From NCBI GenBank assembly GCA_041500225.1, contig JBGQLV010000005.1:12950-76949 (forward strand): a DNA stretch of 64,000 nucleotides. The letters are read 5' to 3'. Below the pieces are notes generated by a model that was not told where the DNA came from, made no database searches, and saw only the letters and a program-made list of their open reading frames with translations. Both the position numbers and the translations under genes were made by a program. Every line of letters starts with the position of its first letter. Positions within the stretch are counted from its first letter, which is position 1. This document shows positions 58,625-64,000 of this stretch, piece by piece. Source of the DNA: 0-14-3-00-41-53 sp041500225. Lineage in GTDB: Bacteria; Nitrospirota; Thermodesulfovibrionia; Thermodesulfovibrionales; SM23-35.

Positions 58625-59569
58625 TTATATCAATTTAGGGTGTTTTGTGCTTAGAATTTCCCTGGCACGTTCAATATCATTTCTTATCTGCTTTTCAAGA
58701 CTGAGAATATCAGGGAAAAGTTGTTCGCCCCTTAACCTGTCTATAAAAAATATCCTGATATCCTCTCCGAGGAGGTCACCGGAAAAGTTGAACAAATGTA
58801 CCTCATAACTTACATCAATGTTACCAAATGTCGGGTTTTTACCGATATTTGCAACCCCTTCATAGATGCAGTTATTAAAACCTACTCTGATGGCATATAC
58901 ACCTTCCTTTGGTGCAATTTCAAGAGGGGTTGTTATATTTGCAGTGGGTATATTTAAAAGGCTTTTACCTCTGCCTTTACCTTTTATCACACTACCCTCT
59001 ATTGAGTAAGCTCTTCCAAGGAAGGTTGATGTATCGTAGACAGCTCCCTTCAAGAGCAGGCTTCTTATACTGCTGCTGCTAACAATATTTCCATAAACCC
59101 TGACATTACTAACTGCCTTGACCCTGAATCCGTATTTCTTTCCTCTCCTTTTCAATAGTTCTACTGTGCCTTTTTTATTTTTTCCGAACGCATAATTAGT
59201 TCCTACGATTATTTCTTTCGCATTTATTTTTTTTACAAGCACATCCTCGATAAAATCATCAGGGAGTAGGTTAGCAAACTCTTTATTGAAGTTTATGCAG
59301 AGCAAGACATTTACACCCATTTCCTCAATCAACTTTGCCTTTTCCTCAAGTGTTGTAAGTATCCTGATCTCTCTCTCGGGTGCAAGAACCTTCATCGGGT
59401 GGGGCTCGAATGTAACAGCCATTGATGTCCCTTTAATCTCTTCAGACCTTTTTAACACTTCGAAGATTATTTTCTGATGACCGAGATGGACACCATCAAA
59501 ATTGCCTATAGTTAAAACTGTATTAGGATAACTCTTGTTTAAGGCTTCGAGCCCTCTGATTATCTCCAT
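58625..59569 (-). CDS. ribF: Bifunctional riboflavin kinase/FAD synthetase
   Basis: The 314-residue protein has an N-terminal FAD synthetase domain (TIGNFDGVHLGHQKII, about 21-36; VTFEPHP near 52) and a C-terminal riboflavin kinase domain (GKGRGKSLLNIPTANI, about 199-214; ANIGKNPTFG). It makes FMN and FAD, needed by the Rnf flavoproteins. It follows coaE by 1 nt. Confidence 0.95.
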   Translation of the reverse strand: MEIIRGLEALNKSYPNTVLTIGNFDGVHLGHQKIIFEVLKRSEEIKGTSMAVTFEPHPMKVLAPEREIRILTTLEEKAKLIEEMGVNVLLCINFNKEFANLLPDDFIEDVLVKKINAKEIIVGTNYAFGKNKKGTVELLKRRGKKYGFRVKAVSNVRVYGNIVSSSSIRSLLLKGAVYDTSTFLGRAYSIEGSVIKGKGRGKSLLNIPTANITTPLEIAPKEGVYAIRVGFNNCIYEGVANIGKNPTFGNIDVSYEVHLFNFSGDLLGEDIRIFFIDRLRGEQLFPDILSLEKQIRNDIERAREILSTKHPKLI

Positions 59570-59570
59570 C

Positions 59571-60161
59571 TTATGCCTCTTTAAGAAGTTTTTTACAGAT
59601 TATCTTAACTTGTGCCATTGTCTCTTCAATTGTGCCGTTGTTGTCTATTACAAAATCAGACCGCTTGATTTTTTCATCTACCGGAAGCTGTGCCTTTAAT
59701 CTGAGAAGCGCTTTCTCTTTTGTAATACCATCCTTTTTGAGGCGATTTAATGCGATCTTCTCTTTTGTATGTACTGTAATTGTCCTGTCAAACCTGTCTT
59801 CATATCCTCTTTCATAAAGCAAAGGAACAGCTATTATTATAACCTTATCCTTCCTATTTATTTCATCTAATAAAAAATTTATCCTTTCAAATACAAGTGG
59901 ATGAAGTATATCTTCAAGAGTGTGCCTTAATACATCATCTTTAAATACTAAATCTGCAACCTTTTTTTTGTTCAGACTGCCGTTCTTATAAAATACCTTT
60001 TTACCTAAAAGTCCCTTGACTTTTTTGAGGACATCCTTCTCTGTAAGAAGCGATTCAACAATATTGTCTGCATCGATTATAATCACACCAAGCTTTTTAA
60101 ACATAGGAAGGACTGTGCTCTTCCCCATCCCATAATTCCCGGTCAGCCCTACAAGAAGCAT
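59571..60161 (-). CDS. coaE: Dephospho-CoA kinase
   Basis: 196 residues from the ATG at 60161. A TTG at 60167 is also in frame but lies on the likely transcript start. It has the P-loop GLTGNYGMGKST (about 5-16) and the DADNIV and HPLVFE strings of the CoA-binding helix. It phosphorylates dephospho-CoA, the last step to CoA. First gene of coaE-ribF-ykgJ. Confidence 0.94.
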   Translation of the reverse strand: MLLVGLTGNYGMGKSTVLPMFKKLGVIIIDADNIVESLLTEKDVLKKVKGLLGKKVFYKNGSLNKKKVADLVFKDDVLRHTLEDILHPLVFERINFLLDEINRKDKVIIIAVPLLYERGYEDRFDRTITVHTKEKIALNRLKKDGITKEKALLRLKAQLPVDEKIKRSDFVIDNNGTIEETMAQVKIICKKLLKEA

Positions 60162-60168
60162 AAACAAT

Positions 60169-60174
60169 ATTATA
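60169..60174 (-). promoter_or_regulatory. -10 box 7 nt before coaE
   Basis: A perfect TATAAT on the minus strand ends 7 nt before the coaE ATG at 60161, with no ribosome-binding site between. The -35 region is poor. Confidence 0.45.
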
Positions 60175-60245
60175 CACCAACTTAATTATGTTATTATTTA
60201 ATCAAAAGAGTTTCTTGAAGCCCTATTTGCGGATTCTTAAAAATT

Positions 60246-60286
60246 CCCTCCCCATTCACGGGGAAGGGATAGGGTGGGGGTGAGGT
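60246..60286. repeat. C/G-rich palindromic element before the pyruvate-kinase-like gene
   Basis: CCCTCCCCATTCACGGGGAA and the following GGGATAGGGTGGGGG form an imperfect hairpin of the same general type as 18303-18340. It overlaps the ribosome-binding region of the next gene. Confidence 0.5.
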
Positions 60287-60294
60287 GATTTTCA

Positions 60295-60864
60295 ATGGAA
60301 AGAAAGGTTACATATTTTGAAAAAGCAGGGGCTGAGAATACTGCCGCATGTCTTGAGATTGTTAAGAATACAATCGTACATCAGGGGTATAAACATATTG
60401 TCATTGCCTCGACAACAGGTGAGACAGGTCTTTTGTTTTCAAAAGCATTAAAAGGATGCTCAATTAATATTGTTGTGGTAACTCACTCATCCGGGTTTAA
60501 AAATCTGAATGTCAATGAAATGTCTGATAATGTAAGAAAAAAGATTGAGGCATCTGGTGCGAAGGTCTTTACAGGTTCGATGCTTACTCACTCCATAGAG
60601 ACATCTTTTTCAATAAAGTTCAGCGGTCTTTATCCAACACTCATTGTTGCTAATTCCCTGAGACGCTTTGGTGAGGGATCTAAGGTTTGCTGCGAGATTG
60701 TGATGATGGCTGTTGATGCCGGCCTTATTCCTGAAGGTGAAGAGGTCCTTGCGGTTGCAGGTACAGCAAAAGGTGCTGATACTGTGCTGGTTATTAAGTC
60801 AGCCGCCTCCAAGAGGTTTCTTGACCTCAGGGTACTTGAGATACTTGCAAAACCGAGGGTTTAA
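60295..60864 (+). CDS. Pyruvate-kinase C-terminal-domain-like protein
   Basis: The 189-residue protein corresponds to the alpha/beta C-terminal domain of pyruvate kinase alone: HIVIASTTGETGLLFSKAL (about 35-53), INIVVVTHSSGFK (about 57-69) and EGEEVLAVAGTAKGADTVLVIK (about 147-168, anchors VLAVAGTAKG and TVLVIK). The catalytic barrel is missing, so it is not a kinase. It may bind a regulatory ligand. Such stand-alone domains are found in several anaerobes (recalled). Confidence 0.82.
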   Translation: MERKVTYFEKAGAENTAACLEIVKNTIVHQGYKHIVIASTTGETGLLFSKALKGCSINIVVVTHSSGFKNLNVNEMSDNVRKKIEASGAKVFTGSMLTHSIETSFSIKFSGLYPTLIVANSLRRFGEGSKVCCEIVMMAVDAGLIPEGEEVLAVAGTAKGADTVLVIKSAASKRFLDLRVLEILAKPRV

Positions 60865-60950
60865 GTCACCCTCCATTCACAAGTTCCTCGAAGCTCAGGA
60901 GGCTGAGAATATTATCCTATACCTTCTTAAAAGTTGACTAAGTACAAAAA

Positions 60951-60979
60951 AAACAGCCCCCGGAATCCGGGGGCTGTTT
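60951..60979. terminator. Bidirectional terminator
   Basis: AAACAGCCCCCGG and CCGGGGGCTGTTT form a perfect 13-bp stem around AAT, flanked by A and T runs, between two convergent genes. Confidence 0.93.
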
Positions 60980-60991
60980 GGCTGTAACTCT

Positions 60992-61393
60992 TTAATAAAG
61001 TATATCCGTGCACTGTATTTGACAAGGACCAGCGACAATCGGAGGGCCAGTCTTGGCTGGGCATTTGATCACATAACTTCCTGCAGCCGGCATGTCTGGA
61101 ATGCATTTGTATCCACATGGATAGGGATCTTGTGCCCCAAGGCCGGAGCCAGTAATGCAAGTACCCCATTCAACATGAAACCCTGAAGCGCAGGGGTTAG
61201 CAGGATGGGTACGGTCACAACGAGAACCATCTGGTTTCATAGTGAATCCGGTAGGACAGTGAGGTATTACTGTTTGTGTTGTCCCTGTTACACCTGGTTT
61301 TATCTGCTTCTCTGCAGACCATCCCATAGAAACCAGGCTTATAAGGAAACAAATTGACAAAATAACAATTATTAAACATTTGAAATTCTTCAT
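60992..61393 (-). CDS. Secreted Cys-rich protein
   Basis: The 133-residue protein has a signal peptide (about 1-26, ending GWSA). The mature part carries nine Cys, with CPTGF, RCDRTHPANPC, TCITG, CGYKC and CQIQC, and many Pro and Gly. It resembles small disulfide-rich surface proteins, but no family is recognised. GGAGG precedes the ATG. It stands next to two further secreted genes on the same strand. Confidence 0.75.
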   Translation of the reverse strand: MKNFKCLIIVILSICFLISLVSMGWSAEKQIKPGVTGTTQTVIPHCPTGFTMKPDGSRCDRTHPANPCASGFHVEWGTCITGSGLGAQDPYPCGYKCIPDMPAAGSYVIKCPAKTGPPIVAGPCQIQCTDILY

Positions 61394-61611
61394 AACTCCT
61401 CCTTATTGATTTAATATTTTAAAAATCTCCCAGAGAACCCTTACCTGTTTCTTTGTTACTCAGCTCAGATTTGTTCACCCCCCTTCTTTTTCTTGAGCCT
61501 GCCGCCCTCTATAATATCACAAAAGGCTCCGAGCGGTGTAAATCATTTCCTACTTCATTCTTGAAAGCGACTTCTCGGCCACTTTTCTTGCAAAACCGAA
61601 CTCTGTTGCCT

Positions 61612-62433
61612 TTATGGAACATTTATGCTGTCTGTCTTGAATATAAACCATCTTATCTGACTTTCTTCGATTTCATCTCCTGGACCACCTCCTGTAACAA
61701 TCCAGTAATATTTCCGGCCTGGATTGAAAATCTTTGTGAGGATGCTCTCCGAAAAAGTATAAGAAGTATCACCGGTACAGAATGAAAATACAGGTTTTGA
61801 TTTGGGATCTTCATAAAACTGAATTGAATACGTGGATAAGGTATTCGTCTTTCCCCACTCGAATTTAACAGGCCCATATTCAAGCATAGATTCATCGGAC
61901 GGCGATACAAGCTTTATGGCAATAGGGCTGCCTTTGAACTCGGCTGCTTTAACAAAATAAAGAATGGAAGGCAAAGGCAGACTTTCCGGTGGATTTGAAA
62001 TAACAAATTTCACGATATACGTGCCCGTGTCAAAAGTTGGAAGAGGCGGTATTTTCGGCGTCTGTATAGTTACGCTGCCCCCGAAAGTGAGATGCTGATT
62101 TACATATGACAGAATTCTACTGTCGACTTGCCAGTACCCTTGAAAAAGTCCGGAACCCGTAAAGGTTATATCGGCAAATGCCTTGAGGTCAGGATAATCC
62201 CTCATTACGGTAGTGTCTGCCCGCCTGTTTTCAAAATAGAGTTCGATTCTTTTGATACTCAAGTTTGCTCCGGGTTGTGCCGCAAGGAGCAAATTCACTG
62301 AAGTATCTTCTGATGCGGCATGGCCGAATAGATTAATATTAGAGCCGGTTGCAGCGGGTGACTGCAAGGCATTGCTTAATAGTGTGAGAAAAGAAAGTAA
62401 AATAAATACGATAAGTAAGCCGCTACGTTGCAT
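61612..62433 (-). CDS. Secreted protein, paralogue of the next Ig-like protein's C-terminus
   Basis: The 273-residue protein has a signal peptide (about 1-26) and a domain with IKRIELYFENRRADTTV, LFQGYWQVDSRIL, NQHLTFGGSVTIQTP and IPPLPTFDTGTY. The last 90 residues end in a fibronectin-like KYYWIVTGG. It is about 60% identical by eye to the C-terminal domain of the protein at 62504-64000, so the pair arose by duplication. Function unknown; exported to the surface or periplasm. Confidence 0.75.
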   Translation of the reverse strand: MQRSGLLIVFILLSFLTLLSNALQSPAATGSNINLFGHAASEDTSVNLLLAAQPGANLSIKRIELYFENRRADTTVMRDYPDLKAFADITFTGSGLFQGYWQVDSRILSYVNQHLTFGGSVTIQTPKIPPLPTFDTGTYIVKFVISNPPESLPLPSILYFVKAAEFKGSPIAIKLVSPSDESMLEYGPVKFEWGKTNTLSTYSIQFYEDPKSKPVFSFCTGDTSYTFSESILTKIFNPGRKYYWIVTGGGPGDEIEESQIRWFIFKTDSINVP

Positions 62434-62503
62434 ATTTCAACCTCGTACGTTTACCAATTTTGATTTTTGAATTTTGAATCATGGTTTGACATTGAAAAAT
62501 TAC

Positions 62504-64000
62504 CTAACGTTTCCTGAAAGAAAAGCTCCATGTACCACTTTCTCCGATGATATTGTTTCCACTGTCAAAGCCTTCTACTTTCCAGTAATATTTCTGGCCT
62601 GGAGAAAAAATTTTCTTGAAGACGATTTCAGGCAGCGCGTAGGACGCATCTTTTGCATACGCGGAAAATATGGGCTTTGAGCTGGGATTATCAAAGAACC
62701 GGATCAAAAAAAGTGTTGTTGTATTAAGCTTTTCCCACCCAAATTTAATAGGCAAATATTCAAGAACGGAATCATCCTCGGGGGATATGAGCTTTATGCT
62801 GAAGCGCTTACCTTCAAACTCGGCAGAGGTGACAAAATAGATGATGGAAGGCAAAGGTATTTCCGTAACAGGGCTTGTGATAATGAACCTGATGATATGC
62901 GAGCCTGGATCAAATGTCGGCAAAGGAGGTATTTCAGGAGTCTGTAAGGTAATACTCCCTGCAAAGGTGAGGTGCTGGTTTACTGTGCTTAAGACCCTGC
63001 CGTCCACTTCCCAGTATCCTTGTAGTAGCCCTGAGCCAACAAATCGAACGTCTGCATATGCCTTCAGTTTTGGATAATTCCTTTCAACAGTTATCTCTGC
63101 TCTCCTGTTTTCAAAGTAAAGCTCGATCCTTTTTATGTCAAAAGCTGCTCCCGCCTCTGTTGTGATCATGAAGTCCACAGAGGCAGTGAGGTTGATATCG
63201 GTGCTGGTAAATGTCCTCATATAGGTAAATCTGTTTGACCCCATTTTCAGTGCCCTATCTATTATTCTTACAGGTACGTTTATTGCCTCAGAAATGTTTC
63301 CCGAACCGTTCCTGATATTCACAGTTAAGAGAATTGAATTGGTCCCGATTATTTCACTGCCGACAATAAAGTTCCCGGCAGAGGAGGTTAAGGTTGTATT
63401 CAATGAAGAAGTTCCTGTGAATTGGTAAAGAACGCTTGCAGTACTGCTATAGCCCCTTGGGATACTAAGAGATGAAGGGACAACATTCACTGAAATAGTA
63501 ATTGGTGGCGGAGGTGATGGCGGAAGTGACTGTACCTGAAGGGTAAATGTTTCCTGAACACTCTGCGCTCCTGCAGCACAACTGTCTGTAGCTCTTACTG
63601 TAAAAGAGTAATTACCTGCTGCTGTTGGTGTGCCGGAAATAAACCCGGTAATATTAAGATTCAATCCTGGTGGAAGTGAACCTGAGATAACACTGAATGT
63701 AAGCGGTGCTTGCCCTCCTGATGTATGCAACTGATATGAATATCCCAGGCCGACAGTTCCTGTAGACAGCGTTGATGGAGAAGCGATACTTAGAACCGGA
63801 CAGGGTGCCGGATTTATTGTTATGGAAAATATTCCCTGGATATTCTGTGCACCTGCAGAACAACTATCTGTTGCACTTACAGTGAAGGAATAATTGCCCG
63901 CAGTTGTTGGGGTACCCGAGATGTTACCTGATGAGCTCAGGCTTAATCCAGGAAGTAGTGAACCAGAGGCGAGGCTAAAAGTTATAGGTGCCTGTCCACC
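62504..64000 (-). CDS. Large secreted protein with Ig-like (He_PIG) repeats, 5' end outside the window
   Basis: The frame is open from the stop at 62504 to the window edge, 499 codons or so. An in-frame TTG at 63730 is not a real start, because the homologous repeat continues upstream in frame. It holds at least two He_PIG-type repeats (GGQAPLTFSVISGSLPPGLN and ISGTPTAAGNYSFTVRATDSC; a second unit GGQAPITFSLASGS and ISGTPTTAGNYSF), a linker and a C-terminal domain shared with the previous gene. Such repeats occur in surface adhesins. Start codon and signal peptide lie beyond position 64000. Confidence 0.8.
   Translation of the reverse strand, partial: GGQAPITFSLASGSLLPGLSLSSSGNISGTPTTAGNYSFTVSATDSCSAGAQNIQGIFSITINPAPCPVLSIASPSTLSTGTVGLGYSYQLHTSGGQAPLTFSVISGSLPPGLNLNITGFISGTPTAAGNYSFTVRATDSCAAGAQSVQETFTLQVQSLPPSPPPPITISVNVVPSSLSIPRGYSSTASVLYQFTGTSSLNTTLTSSAGNFIVGSEIIGTNSILLTVNIRNGSGNISEAINVPVRIIDRALKMGSNRFTYMRTFTSTDINLTASVDFMITTEAGAAFDIKRIELYFENRRAEITVERNYPKLKAYADVRFVGSGLLQGYWEVDGRVLSTVNQHLTFAGSITLQTPEIPPLPTFDPGSHIIRFIITSPVTEIPLPSIIYFVTSAEFEGKRFSIKLISPEDDSVLEYLPIKFGWEKLNTTTLFLIRFFDNPSSKPIFSAYAKDASYALPEIVFKKIFSPGQKYYWKVEGFDSGNNIIGESGTWSFSFRKR

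Noticed and set aside
62474..63077. Plus-strand frames of 68-78 codons opposite the secreted protein
   Set aside because: Antisense shadows. The minus-strand frame is open through to the window edge with clear domain repeats.

Overview
The window is a mostly chromosomal, AT-rich stretch (about 40% G+C by eye) from a Gram-negative, probably anaerobic bacterium. The Gram-negative call rests on an outer-membrane polysaccharide exporter and a TPR lipoprotein. The anaerobic call rests on a complete Rnf complex, an oxoacid:ferredoxin oxidoreductase subunit and an AhbD-type radical SAM haem synthase. Gene content and the abundance of small palindromic repeats resemble Nitrospirota (Thermodesulfovibrionia-like) or related deep lineages. 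That placement is an inference and no rRNA gene is present to test it.

Layout. 1-2.3 kb is debris: a NERD nuclease-like gene, the left end of an IS110 element, a small inverted-repeat element and a BrnTA toxin-antitoxin pair whose toxin has lost its middle. 2.3-8 kb holds a TAT-exported DUF362 protein, an orphan VorB/KorA-type subunit, a cold-shock protein, a macrodomain protein and HflX. 8.2-12.1 kb is a haem cluster (ahbD, a GxxExxY insertion, hemE, hemH). 12.1-17.5 kb is rnfCDGEAB, followed by an exported beta-carbonic anhydrase. 18.5-27.9 kb is housekeeping and signalling (GAF kinase, NUDIX, tyrS, DUF4416, TlpA-like, clpC, mdh-ndk). 28-34 kb is an exopolysaccharide export and polymerisation cluster. 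34.2-41.6 kb has an HPF-cold-shock fusion, rpoD, a three-PAS kinase, tRNA-Val, an LsrF-like aldolase and a zinc alcohol dehydrogenase. 41.7-45.4 kb is a two-gene operon of a SIR2-like protein and a 926-residue helical protein, a probable defence system. 46-54.5 kb is housekeeping (moeA, pth, rplY, prs, tRNA-Gln, ispE, a TPR lipoprotein, priA). 54.6-58.6 kb is more GC-rich and accessory: a HigBA-like pair ending in an attC-like hairpin, a B12-binding radical SAM protein with a TetR regulator, and a YkgJ protein. 58.6-64 kb holds coaE-ribF, a pyruvate-kinase C-domain protein and secreted proteins running off the right edge.

How it works together. Rnf would couple ferredoxin/NAD electron transfer to an ion gradient. 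HemE, HemH and AhbD together suggest haem made through coproporphyrin with a radical SAM last step. Wza-like, Wzc, CpsB and the ligase/polymerase form a tyrosine-phosphorylation-controlled polysaccharide system.

The most unusual signals are: (1) the split SIR2 plus helical-protein operon; (2) a roughly 200-bp hairpin repeat in at least three copies whose arms co-vary, plus an internally deleted copy; (3) G/C-rich palindromic elements inserted in frame twice in hemH and once near the start of the polysaccharide exporter; (4) a PriA whose helicase motifs are eroded; (5) several genes whose -10 box lies 6-10 nt before the start codon, suggesting leaderless transcripts; and (6) an hflX that appears to start at AUA.
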